A stretch of DNA of 8,088 bases, from the NCBI GenBank assembly GCA_945872245.1, contig CAMBZB010000056.1, positions 1-8,088 of the forward strand, written 5' to 3'. Origin of the DNA: Flavobacterium psychrophilum. Lineage in GTDB: Bacteria > Bacteroidota > Bacteroidia > Flavobacteriales > Flavobacteriaceae. The notes beneath the pieces were generated by a model, which worked only from the letters and a program-made list of their open reading frames with translations, was not told the DNA's origin and did not search any database. Of this stretch, positions 1 to 7,332 are shown one piece after another (position 1 is the stretch's first letter; every line of letters begins with the position of its first letter). The position numbers and the translations under genes were made by a program.

Positions 1-573
1 CCTTATGGGAATACCAAACAAATAGGGGAAGAAATTATTACTGACGTTGCAAAAGTGAGTACTATCAACGCGATTTTATTGCGGTATTTCAATCCAATTG
101 GATCACATCCTTCGGCAGAAATCGGAGAATTGCCGATTGGTGTTCCACAAAATTTGGTTCCATTCATTACGCAGACTGGTATTGGGTTGCGAAAAGAATT
201 AATGGTGTATGGCAATGATTATCCAACTGTTGATGGAACTTGCATTCGAGATTATATTCACGTAGTCGATTTGGCTAAGGCGCACGTAGTGGCTTTAGAA
301 CGACTTTTAGAAAATAAAAATGAAGATAAAGTTGAAATTTTCAACTTGGGAACAGGAGTAGGCAGCTCCGTTCTTGAAGTGATATCGAGCTTTGAAAAAG
401 TAAGTAGAAAACCATTTCCATACAAAATAGCAGATAGGAGAGTTGGTGATGTTACCATGGCTTATGCCAGTACAGACAAAGCCAATACTATCTTGGGCTG
501 GAAAACAGCATCGTCTTTGGATGAGGCAATGGAAAGCGCTTGGAAATGGGAACAGAAAGTTAGGAAAAAATAA
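1..573 (+). CDS. galE: UDP-glucose 4-epimerase, C-terminal part (5' end outside window)
   Basis: Extended short-chain dehydrogenase family enzyme that interconverts UDP-galactose and UDP-glucose in the cytoplasm (Leloir pathway). The frame is open from base 1, so 190 C-terminal residues of a usual ~340 are present and the N-terminal NAD-binding Rossmann part is missing. Visible residues (numbered within this fragment): the catalytic YxxxK as Y2-G-N-T-K6, the RYFNPIG segment at 29-34, the GNDYPT..DGT..RDYIHV block at 71-88 that is typical of GalE, the FNLGTG segment at 114-119, and RRVGD at 146-150 in the UDP-binding region. The position equivalent to E. coli GalE Tyr299 appears to be Ala154 (codon 460-462), a small residue; in characterised GalE proteins a small residue here goes with also accepting UDP-GlcNAc/GalNAc. 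The gene lies 87 nt before a sugar symporter and galM, which fits galactose catabolism. Family assignment is firm; the broader specificity is inferred. Confidence 0.95.
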   Translation, partial: PYGNTKQIGEEIITDVAKVSTINAILLRYFNPIGSHPSAEIGELPIGVPQNLVPFITQTGIGLRKELMVYGNDYPTVDGTCIRDYIHVVDLAKAHVVALERLLENKNEDKVEIFNLGTGVGSSVLEVISSFEKVSRKPFPYKIADRRVGDVTMAYASTDKANTILGWKTASSLDEAMESAWKWEQKVRKK

Positions 574-660
574 CTTTCAATAGAATCTAAAAAATCAGCG
601 TATATTAACAATTTTTTTATAACATTAACTTAACTTAATTAACCAACAAAAAACAAAATT
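574..660 (+). other. galE-symporter intergenic leader
   Basis: This is an 87-nt AT-rich gap. I see no hairpin with a T-run and no convincing TAnnTTTG-type Bacteroidetes -7 element. The last 20 nt before the symporter ATG are almost pure A/C/T with runs of A and no GGAG-like Shine-Dalgarno, which matches the A-rich translation leaders common in Flavobacteriia. Whether a promoter lies here or galE and the symporter are cotranscribed cannot be told from the sequence. Confidence 0.3.
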
Positions 661-2349
661 ATGAATACATTACAATTTACAGACTATATGGTCTTTCTTG
701 TTTACTTTTTTATTGTATCTGGATATGGATATTGGATTTACAAAAGAAAACAAACCGCTTCGCACACCGCTTCTCATGATTACTTTTTAGCTGAAGGATC
801 GCTAACTTGGTGGGCTATTGGAACTTCCTTAATTGCTTCCAATATTTCTTCTGAACAATTTATTGCCATGTCAGGGAATGGATTTAAAATGGGGTTGGCA
901 ATTGCCACTTACGAGTGGATGGCAGCCTTAACCTTGATAATTGTCGCTGTATTTTTTATTCCTGTTTACCTAAAGAATAAGATATATACTATGCCGCAGT
1001 TCCTTAATCAAAGATATAACGGAGATATTGCTATGATTATGGCCGTTTTCTGGTTGTTGTTGTATGTAATTGTAAATTTGACTTCTATACTGTATCTAGG
1101 TGCGTTAGCTATCAACGGTATTTCAGGGATTAATCTTGATTTGTGTATGTATGGTTTGGCATTCTTTGCTATTATTATTTCACTAGGAGGTATGAAAGTT
1201 ATAGGTTATACCGATGTTATTCAAGTTGTATTCTTAATTTTTGGAGGTTTAGTAACTACTTATTTAGCATTAGATAAAGTAGCTGAATTAAATGGACAAC
1301 ACGGAATGGTGAACGGATTCAACTATATGATGGATCAATCGGGTGACCATTTCCACATGATATTTCAAAAAGACAGTCCAAATTTCCCAAGTTTGCCAGG
1401 ACTTTCTGTTTTATTAGGAGGTATGTGGATTGTGAACTTGAACTATTGGGGTTGTAATCAATACATCACTCAAAGAGCCTTGGGAGCTGATTTAAAAACA
1501 GCGAGAACTGGAATTCTATTCGCTGCTTTCTTGAAATTATTAATGCCTGTTATTGTTGTTTTACCTGGTATTGCTGCTTATGTAATCTATACAAAAGGGG
1601 GGTTGCAAACAGAATTGTTAGGTCCTGATGGCGTTTTAAATCCAGATAGATCCTACCCTGTATTATTAAATTTATTACCAGTAGGACTTAAAGGCTTGTC
1701 TTTTGCCGCATTGACCGCGGCAGTTGTTGCGTCATTAGCAGGAAAAGTGAATAGTATTTCAACCATTTTTACTTTGGACATTTACAAGAAAAAAATTGAT
1801 GTAGATTGTAGTGAACAGAAAATGGTTAAAGTAGGGAAATGGGCTGTGGTTATAGCCATGATGTTAGCAGTAGTTATTGCACCACACTTAGGAATTGATA
1901 AAAAAGGAGGATTCGAATTTATTCAAGAGTACACGGGATTTGTTAGCCCTGGAATTTTTGCCATGTTTATTTTAGGATTCTTCTGGAAAAAAACAAGTTC
2001 AAATGCTGCCATGTTTGCAACAATTGGAGGTTTCCTATTGTCAGTACTATTTAAGTTTTTACCAAATTGGATGAATTTAGAATTTTTAAACTCAACAGGT
2101 TTCTCTGTATTAGTTCCTCAAGAGAATGGAACAAGTTTGTATGAGATTCCATTTATTGACCGTATGGGATTTGTATTTGTAATCTGTGTGGCTATAATGA
2201 TAGTTATTAGTTTATTTGACCAAAAACGAGGAATAAAATCTAAAGGATTAGAAATAGATTCATCTATGTTTAAAGTAAATAGTGGCTTTTTAGCCGGTAG
2301 TTTATTAGTAACTGGTATCTTGGTTGCCTTGTATACTATTTTCTGGTAG
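661..2349 (+). CDS. Sodium/sugar symporter, SSS family, vSGLT-like (galactose/glucose)
   Basis: Inner-membrane Na+-coupled sugar importer of the solute:sodium symporter family. At 562 residues it is close to Vibrio parahaemolyticus vSGLT (~543), with about 14 hydrophobic segments by eye (the last near 541-561). From memory of vSGLT, its sugar-site residues map as follows: Q69 to Q66, E88 to E85, N260 to N259, K294 to K292, Q428 to Q422; gating residues M73, Y87, Y263 and F424 map to M70, Y84, Y262 and F418. vSGLT N64 is N61. The sodium-site serine S365 maps to S358, while its neighbour S364 is Ala357, and sugar-site S91 is Ala88. The conservation makes galactose or glucose the most likely substrate; another hexose or a modified galactose remains possible. 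galM follows after 19 nt, so the two are probably one transcript, which supports a sugar-import role. The ATG at 661 gives a normal SGLT N-terminus; its leader is A-rich without a Shine-Dalgarno. Confidence 0.93.
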   Translation: MNTLQFTDYMVFLVYFFIVSGYGYWIYKRKQTASHTASHDYFLAEGSLTWWAIGTSLIASNISSEQFIAMSGNGFKMGLAIATYEWMAALTLIIVAVFFIPVYLKNKIYTMPQFLNQRYNGDIAMIMAVFWLLLYVIVNLTSILYLGALAINGISGINLDLCMYGLAFFAIIISLGGMKVIGYTDVIQVVFLIFGGLVTTYLALDKVAELNGQHGMVNGFNYMMDQSGDHFHMIFQKDSPNFPSLPGLSVLLGGMWIVNLNYWGCNQYITQRALGADLKTARTGILFAAFLKLLMPVIVVLPGIAAYVIYTKGGLQTELLGPDGVLNPDRSYPVLLNLLPVGLKGLSFAALTAAVVASLAGKVNSISTIFTLDIYKKKIDVDCSEQKMVKVGKWAVVIAMMLAVVIAPHLGIDKKGGFEFIQEYTGFVSPGIFAMFILGFFWKKTSSNAAMFATIGGFLLSVLFKFLPNWMNLEFLNSTGFSVLVPQENGTSLYEIPFIDRMGFVFVICVAIMIVISLFDQKRGIKSKGLEIDSSMFKVNSGFLAGSLLVTGILVALYTIFW

Positions 2350-2368
2350 AAAATATTAAAATCGATAA

Positions 2369-3418
2369 ATGAATAATTCAAATTTCACCAAAATAATTGA
2401 CAACCAAGAAGTTTCTCTTTTTAGTCTGAAAAACAATAACGGTTTTGAATGTCAAATTACAAATTTTGGTGCTCGAATAGTTTCGTTTATTGTACCTCTA
2501 GAAACCCAAAACAATATTAATGTTGTTTTGGGTTACGACCATATTGAAGAGTATCAAAAGGATGATTATTATCTTGGGGTTATTGCAGGCCGTTATGCTA
2601 ATAGGATTGCTAACGGCAAATTTTCAATAGAGGGAAAAGAGTATTCTTTAATTGCAAATAATGGTTCAAATTCGCTTCATGGTGGTCAGAAAGGATTTGA
2701 TAAAGTAGTTTGGCAAGCGCATGCTTTTTTGAATGAAAACGAAGAAGAATCACTTGAGTTAAGCTACCTATCGAAAGATGGAGAAGAAGGTTTCCCCGGG
2801 AATTTATTAGTAAAAGTAATCTATACGTTGACCAATGAAAATCAGATTAAAATTGATTATCAAGCCACAACAGATGCCACAACGGTATTAAATCTTACTA
2901 ATCACGCTTATTTTAATTTAAAAGGAGCTGGTGAAGGAACAATAACTTCGCATGAATTGGTTTTGAACGCAGATTATTTTACACCAACCGATGAAGGTGC
3001 AATTCCAACTGGTGAAATTCGAAGTGTTGTAAATACTCCTATGGATTTCAGAACTCCTCAAAAAATTGGGGAACGCATCAATGAGGATTATATTGAATTA
3101 AAACAGGGAATTGGTTACGATCATAATTGGGTTTTAAATAAGAACAATAATGAATTAAGCTGGGTAGCAACAGTTACAGAAGCTTCAACAGGGATTGAGT
3201 TGAAAGTTTTTACTACAGAGCCTGGAGTGCAATTTTATTCGGGTAATTATTTGAATATTAGTAATGGTAAAAATTCAAAATCATATCCATCTCGCTCTGG
3301 ATTTTGTCTTGAAACACAACATTTTCCAGATTCTCCAAACCATGACAATTTTCCAAGCACGGTTTTGAATCCCGGTGAAATTTATACCCAAACAACTATT
3401 TATCAATTTGAAGTATAA
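2369..3418 (+). CDS. galM: Aldose 1-epimerase (mutarotase)
   Basis: Interconverts the alpha and beta anomers of galactose and glucose, supplying alpha-D-galactose to galactokinase. The 349-residue length is normal for the galactose mutarotase family. Residues equivalent to the Lactococcus lactis GalM active site are visible: R79 (in GRYANR), H104 (in NSLHGG), H179 (in LTNHAYFNL; proposed acid), D251 (in GYDHNW) and E315 (in CLETQHFPDSPNH; proposed base). There is no N-terminal signal peptide (MNNSNFTKII start), so it should be cytoplasmic, unlike some secreted Bacteroidetes paralogues. The start lies 19 nt after the symporter stop, implying cotranscription and a joint role in handling imported sugar. 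No rho-independent terminator follows directly. Nothing suggests truncation or frameshift. Family and function are secure; exact sugar preference is not readable from the sequence. Confidence 0.95.
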   Translation: MNNSNFTKIIDNQEVSLFSLKNNNGFECQITNFGARIVSFIVPLETQNNINVVLGYDHIEEYQKDDYYLGVIAGRYANRIANGKFSIEGKEYSLIANNGSNSLHGGQKGFDKVVWQAHAFLNENEEESLELSYLSKDGEEGFPGNLLVKVIYTLTNENQIKIDYQATTDATTVLNLTNHAYFNLKGAGEGTITSHELVLNADYFTPTDEGAIPTGEIRSVVNTPMDFRTPQKIGERINEDYIELKQGIGYDHNWVLNKNNNELSWVATVTEASTGIELKVFTTEPGVQFYSGNYLNISNGKNSKSYPSRSGFCLETQHFPDSPNHDNFPSTVLNPGEIYTQTTIYQFEV

Positions 3419-3541
3419 TAAAGAAGGGTTATATTTTTCGTTAGGATATTAGATGACAACACGGACGAGTCAACATAAAGTAAAAAAGATTTGTACGAAA
3501 TGAGAGGGGCTAATAGCAAATAGAGTATTTTAATAAAATTT

Positions 3542-3571
3542 AAACCACGAATTAATTTGAAACAAAACCAC
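3542..3571. repeat. Short direct repeat AAACCAC, 23 bp apart
   Basis: AAACCAC occurs at 3542-3548 and again at 3565-3571, in the contexts AAACCACGA and AAACCACTA. The 23-bp start-to-start distance is about two helical turns, which would put both copies on the same DNA face, 85-114 nt before the ATG at 3656. It could be a paired regulator site. It could equally be a fragment of a dispersed intergenic repeat, or chance. Confidence 0.3.
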
Positions 3572-3583
3572 TAAGTGAATGAT

Positions 3584-3604
3584 ACTTTTCGAATAACCGA
3601 AAGT
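3584..3604. terminator. Weak hairpin with T-run (possible terminator)
   Basis: ACTTTTCG (3584-3591) can pair with CGAAAGT (3598-3604) with one bulged T, leaving a 6-nt loop, and the right arm runs into TTTTT (3604-3608). The geometry resembles a weak rho-independent terminator for the galM transcript, but the stem is short and AT-rich and lies about 165 nt past galM. It could also be a chance structure. Confidence 0.15.
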
Positions 3605-3618
3605 TTTTATAAATATTT

Positions 3619-3625
3619 TAATTTG
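3619..3625 (+). promoter_or_regulatory. Possible Bacteroidetes-type -7 element
   Basis: TAATTTG is one base short of the Bacteroidetes sigma-ABfr -7 consensus TAnnTTTG, and I see no clean TTTG about 20 nt upstream. It lies 30 nt before the ATG at 3656, so a start site just downstream would give a short AT-rich leader. The position makes it plausible, but the match is imperfect and such strings are common in AT-rich spacers. Confidence 0.2.
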
Positions 3626-3655
3626 TACTTTAACTAAATTATTTAAAAAACGATA

Positions 3656-5032
3656 ATGAATAAGCATACCCTTCTTATTCCTCTAACTATTTTTTTGTTT
3701 GCATCCTCTGTCTACAGTCAAAAATTCTTGTATGAGAAAGGACCATTGGTATTAAAAGCCAATTCCTTAGAAGATGGGTTAGGACAATTTGTAACTGACG
3801 ATTTGCTGGATGTAAACCCTAAATGCAATATCAAATTAAAAAAAGATGCCAGTCCGTTGACTAAAAAGATGTGGGCAATTGCCCTTAATGATGTCGAGCT
3901 CAACTTGATTACCAACGAATATGGGACTTATTTTGCAGCAGGACGACGGTATACAGACCGTGTTTATACTCGTGACATTTCCTATGCAGGAATTTTGGGT
4001 CTCAATGCTTTGTATCCCAAAGAAATGATGACTTCGCTAAGGGTTACTCGGGATGTAGCGACAAAAATGGGATACAAAGTTTCGACAGAAGAGGTTGTTA
4101 AGGAAATTGATGCTCCTTGGGAAGCAATTACAGACGATAAAAAACAAATTATGGCACTATTCAAAAGCAACAGCATCACCCGTCGTACCGATGATGTAGT
4201 CTGGATTTGGGCTGCGGATAATTTGTTTAAATCCCATCCTGAAGTAGCCGATTGGAATTGGTTCTATACTAATGGTAAAAGTAATTTTGACACCCTTTAT
4301 GCTCCTTGGTATGATAAAACAGATGGTTTGTACAAAGGTCAAAACACTTTTCAGGACTTGCAATCCGATGGCTATCCGGATGGTTATTCCCAGGCGGATT
4401 GCGTGCTAATAAAAAGCACCTCTACTAATTGTTTGTACTATAAAGCGATGTTGTCACTTGCCAATGCTGCCCAAAAATGCAATTTACACGAAGAATCAAA
4501 AGCTTGGACGAAAAAAGCCGAATCGCTCAAAAAGGCTATTCTCAAAGAATTACTATTGCCGGATGGCACCTTTACTTACTTTAAAGACAGAAACGGAAAA
4601 GTATTGCCCAACCAGCACAATTTAGGGACGGCTTTTGCAATACTGTTTGGGATTGTAAAAGGGGAGGCGGCCAGAAAAGCAATAGACAATTATCCATCGA
4701 ATCAATATGGAATTCCTTTAATACATCCGTTTTTAGGCAAAGGAACTGGAGATCACAATGCAGCCGCCTGGCCCTTTTGCGATACCTTTTTCTTGCAAGC
4801 CAAGGAAATTGCCGATAAACAAGATTATACAGGATACAATGCAGCACTACTGGCACGAACAATGGGAACTAAATTTTCAGAAAAAAGAGATAAAGAATGG
4901 GGTGGATTCGGTTCTTTTCACGAAAAAGTACCACTGCCTTCGGGTTTAATTTCGGGTTCGGGATCTCAGCTCTGGACATCGGCGGCTTTTATGAACGTAT
5001 GTTTGAGAGCCAAACTTGTGGAGTTAAAATAA
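3656..5032 (+). CDS. Exported six-hairpin glycosidase-like protein, family not assigned
   Basis: A 458-residue exported protein that looks like an (alpha/alpha)6-barrel (six-hairpin) glycoside hydrolase. The N-terminus has a positively charged start, a hydrophobic core at about 5-18 and likely type I signal cleavage after VYS21 before Gln22; no lipobox Cys, so probably periplasmic. Motifs typical of the fold, by eye: VYTRDISY at 103-110, TRRTDDVVWIWAADNLF at 175-191, GLYKGQNTFQDLQSDGYPDGY at 224-244 (only the order of elements is claimed), TSTNCLYYKA at 255-264, GDHNAAAWP at 365-373 and FHEKVP at 421-426. The 224-264 region recalls Bacteroidetes proteins loosely labelled six-hairpin or rhamnosidase-like glycosidases, and distantly the GH63/MGH1-like group. 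Candidate catalytic acids are D179/D180 and D234 (general acid) and E423 (base), by analogy only. It lies 68 nt before the GH36-like gene and likely shares its transcript. The substrate is unknown; an alpha-linked sugar in the same glycan is inferred. Confidence 0.7.
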   Translation: MNKHTLLIPLTIFLFASSVYSQKFLYEKGPLVLKANSLEDGLGQFVTDDLLDVNPKCNIKLKKDASPLTKKMWAIALNDVELNLITNEYGTYFAAGRRYTDRVYTRDISYAGILGLNALYPKEMMTSLRVTRDVATKMGYKVSTEEVVKEIDAPWEAITDDKKQIMALFKSNSITRRTDDVVWIWAADNLFKSHPEVADWNWFYTNGKSNFDTLYAPWYDKTDGLYKGQNTFQDLQSDGYPDGYSQADCVLIKSTSTNCLYYKAMLSLANAAQKCNLHEESKAWTKKAESLKKAILKELLLPDGTFTYFKDRNGKVLPNQHNLGTAFAILFGIVKGEAARKAIDNYPSNQYGIPLIHPFLGKGTGDHNAAAWPFCDTFFLQAKEIADKQDYTGYNAALLARTMGTKFSEKRDKEWGGFGSFHEKVPLPSGLISGSGSQLWTSAAFMNVCLRAKLVELK

Positions 5033-5100
5033 ATAAAAAGAAGTAAAACAGCATTAATCCAAAAAATAAATATATATCCTTAAAATCAAATAATAAAGTA

Positions 5101-7236
5101 ATGAATAGATTAAAAATAGTTTTCAGTTTAGTTCTTGTGTTGGTATTGCCAAAGCTTCTAGCCCAACCCCTGATTAAATATTCCAATGGTAATCCAGAAT
5201 ACAGTATTCAATGGGACAAGCAATTTGCACAGATTAATACCCTGATACCAGAAATTGAAATCAACGATAAATGGGTGTCAGTTAAAGAGTTTAAAAGCAT
5301 CCGTTGGGAGAAAAAAGAGGGAACTCGATTGAGTGAAGTGAACCATTATAATGGCAAAGTAGACTATTTGTATCTGATCTGCGAGAACCATCCCTTAGTT
5401 TCCAATTTTACAATTGTATTCGAATTGATGGAAGGACGCCCTTATTTGGTTATGAACTCTTCATTAAAAGCTAGTGAGAAATTCAAATTGGGCGGAATCA
5501 AGTTGTTTAATTCTGCCCAAGAAAATATGGTTTTACCCGGCAACAGCAAAGATTGGATGGTCTTTACCGAAAGTGCATCTGCTCCGCATACAGGTGGATT
5601 GATGTACCCGTATCAATTGAATACCAAAAAAGCAAAAGAAGGAACGTACTCTAAAGCGCATACAGGAGTTTGGTTGAGTATGTTGGTCAACGATAAAAAA
5701 AATTGCGCTTTTTCTTTTGCAAGCATAGCTAGTGAATTATGGCCCAATAATTTCAAATGGGAATTGCCTGTTAAAGATGATTTCAATAAACTAAAAGTTT
5801 CTGCACGAAGTGGTGCGATTTTCGAAAGAGAAAAAATTTGGGTTCCTGCCGGAAATACGATTACTACCGATGCCTTTTTGGTTGGCTATTGGGAAAACCA
5901 ACGCCCGACAAATGTATTATTGGAAACCGGAAAAATTATGGGCGAAAATGTACGAAAAGGAAAACCAATGCGCTTTCCAGAAGCAGGGTGGAGTTCTTGG
6001 CATTCCTATGATCGAAAGATCACTGAAAAATCTTTTTTAAGTTCCGCTGATTTTATAAACAAAAATTTGAAAGAGTTTGGTTGGAAAACCATTCAAATAG
6101 ATGGCGGCTGGTGGACAGAACCTGGTCTTTATAGTGTTGATGATGTCACTTTTCCGAATGGAATTCGATACCTGTCCGATTATGTAAATAAGTTGGGTCT
6201 TGACTTTGGCCTTCACGTCAGTCCTTTACGAACCAATCCTAAAGATCCCATTAGTTCGAAACATCCGGATTGGATTTTGAAACCATTGTACAATAAAAAA
6301 ATAGCAAAAGGGGATGATGAAATGGCGACAACTGTTGGAACAGTTTATGTTGATGGAAGCCACCCTGAAGTGCCCGCTTTTTCAGCAGCGCGATACCAAC
6401 AAATCGTTGAAGGATACAGACCTTCATTTATGAAATGGGACCATACTTATGGAGGTTTAGAAGAAGGTGTACGATTTGATTCCACCATGACTTTTATGCA
6501 GGCTCACAATAAAACGATTCGTGCGATTAGAAGTGCTTTGCCTGATGATTTAATCGTGACTCGCAGTATGGGTTATGTATTTGGTGCTTTAGAATGTTAT
6601 GACGCCATCCGAATAGGCAACGACATCAATCATCCTGGATATAAATCAGAAGCTGAACCCTATACCAACATCACCTATGGAAAAACCTTGGGGACTATTG
6701 AAGAGGAAAGAGTGGAAAAAGGCTTAATTCGATTCGCTCGTGCCGTGGCACAAAACTATTATATTCACAAAAATATAGCTATTGTAGATCCAGATGCTTT
6801 TTTTGTTTCTCCGTTGTATACCATTGAAGAAGCAAAATGCCACATGACTTTAGAAGCTATAATGGGGGGACTTTTCTTTTTTGGAGATAAAGTCGAATCA
6901 TTACCTGCAGAACGATTGGAATTATTAAAAAATAAGGATATTATGGCAGTGAACAAATTGGGTGTTCATGCCGTTCCTCTCGATTTATTTTCGGGTGTGG
7001 ACATTCCAACAATTTGGAAATTAGAAACTAAAGACCGTCTGATTATTACCATATTCAACTGGATGGACAAGGATGTTACTAAAACATACAATCTAAAAAC
7101 GGATTTCGAGTTAAATAATTCAAAATACAAATTGACTGAATTATGGACTCAAAAGAATTTCAAAATCGAGTCCAATAAGTTGACATTGGATCAGCCCGCT
7201 CATACAGTGAAGATAATTGAGTTTGTAAAAAAATAA
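5101..7236 (+). CDS. Exported GH36-like (clan GH-D) alpha-galactosidase-like glycosidase
   Basis: A 711-residue exported retaining glycosidase related to GH36 alpha-galactosidases. The signal peptide has a hydrophobic core at about 6-20 and likely cleavage at LLA21|Gln22, without a lipobox, so a periplasmic location is likely. Layout: an N-terminal beta-rich domain (~25-285), a TIM barrel (~290-610) opening with GWSSWHSY (297-303), and a C-terminal beta domain (~615-711). The catalytic nucleophile is very likely D447 in MKWDHT (KxD motif of GH36/GH27) and the acid/base D508 in R504-I-G-N-D508, matching the RxxxD spacing of Thermotoga GalA. The usual DDGW substrate motif is instead D334-G335-G336-W337: the second Asp, which contacts the galactose hydroxyls in characterised relatives, is Gly. 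Substrate may therefore be a modified or different alpha-linked sugar rather than plain alpha-galactose. Flanked by the six-hairpin gene (68 nt upstream) and a sulfatase (96 nt downstream), suggesting a sulfated glycan. Clan assignment is strong, exact specificity is not. Confidence 0.85.
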   Translation: MNRLKIVFSLVLVLVLPKLLAQPLIKYSNGNPEYSIQWDKQFAQINTLIPEIEINDKWVSVKEFKSIRWEKKEGTRLSEVNHYNGKVDYLYLICENHPLVSNFTIVFELMEGRPYLVMNSSLKASEKFKLGGIKLFNSAQENMVLPGNSKDWMVFTESASAPHTGGLMYPYQLNTKKAKEGTYSKAHTGVWLSMLVNDKKNCAFSFASIASELWPNNFKWELPVKDDFNKLKVSARSGAIFEREKIWVPAGNTITTDAFLVGYWENQRPTNVLLETGKIMGENVRKGKPMRFPEAGWSSWHSYDRKITEKSFLSSADFINKNLKEFGWKTIQIDGGWWTEPGLYSVDDVTFPNGIRYLSDYVNKLGLDFGLHVSPLRTNPKDPISSKHPDWILKPLYNKKIAKGDDEMATTVGTVYVDGSHPEVPAFSAARYQQIVEGYRPSFMKWDHTYGGLEEGVRFDSTMTFMQAHNKTIRAIRSALPDDLIVTRSMGYVFGALECYDAIRIGNDINHPGYKSEAEPYTNITYGKTLGTIEEERVEKGLIRFARAVAQNYYIHKNIAIVDPDAFFVSPLYTIEEAKCHMTLEAIMGGLFFFGDKVESLPAERLELLKNKDIMAVNKLGVHAVPLDLFSGVDIPTIWKLETKDRLIITIFNWMDKDVTKTYNLKTDFELNNSKYKLTELWTQKNFKIESNKLTLDQPAHTVKIIEFVKK

Positions 7237-7294
7237 TTTTCAGTATTAAATAGTCCTAATAATTACTAACGTTCACTAAAAATTCTAATTGGAA

Positions 7295-7310
7295 AGTGTA
7301 TAGGAACACT
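7295..7310. repeat. Small inverted repeat before the sulfatase gene
   Basis: AGTGT (7295-7299) and ACACT (7306-7310) form a perfect 5-bp stem with a 6-nt loop, 23 nt before the sulfatase ATG. No T-run follows, so it is not a normal terminator. It may be a small operator or a leader hairpin, or chance. Confidence 0.2.
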
Positions 7311-7313
7311 AGT

Positions 7314-7328
7314 TATAATTAAATTATA
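7314..7328. repeat. AT palindrome directly upstream of the sulfatase start
   Basis: TATAATT (7314-7320) and AATTATA (7322-7328) are exact inverted copies around a single A. The palindrome ends 4 nt before the ATG at 7333, so if transcribed it would lie over the ribosome-binding zone. All-AT palindromes are frequent by chance in such spacers, so functional meaning is uncertain. Confidence 0.25.
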
Positions 7329-7332
7329 CAAT

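Larger units (their letters stand above)
3419..3655. other. Non-coding spacer between the galactose and hydrolase blocks
   Basis: This is the longest gene-free stretch in the window (237 nt). I found only tiny reading frames in it, for example a 16-codon one at 3453-3503, with no sign of being real genes. It holds a short direct repeat (3542-3571), a weak hairpin (3584-3604) and a promoter-like element (3619-3625), listed separately. Its composition is uneven: 3460-3475 is less AT-rich than the final 60 nt. It most likely contains the end of the galM transcript and the promoter of the downstream enzyme genes. Confidence 0.5.

Noticed and set aside
2118..2381. Antisense open frame across the symporter-galM junction
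   Set aside because: It mirrors the symporter C-terminus and the short intergenic gap; it has no leader or protein features of its own.
3453..3503. Short reading frame of 16 codons in the spacer
   Set aside because: It is too short, has no recognisable motif or translation signal, and such frames are expected by chance.
4581..4862. Antisense open frame of 93 codons within the six-hairpin gene
   Set aside because: It is on the opposite strand of a convincing coding region, with Arg/Cys-rich low-quality translation and no support as a gene.
4758..4949. Overlapping + strand open frame inside the six-hairpin gene
   Set aside because: It lies wholly within a well-supported gene in another frame and its translation has no domain features.
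3656..5032. Naming the six-hairpin protein an alpha-L-rhamnosidase
   Set aside because: The resemblance is at the fold level shared by many families; no GH78-specific domain layout or motif is visible.
7242..7267. Possible hairpin AGTATTA...TAATTACT after the GH36-like gene
   Set aside because: The arms pair only with a bulge, are nearly all AT, and no T-run follows, so a terminator is not supported.
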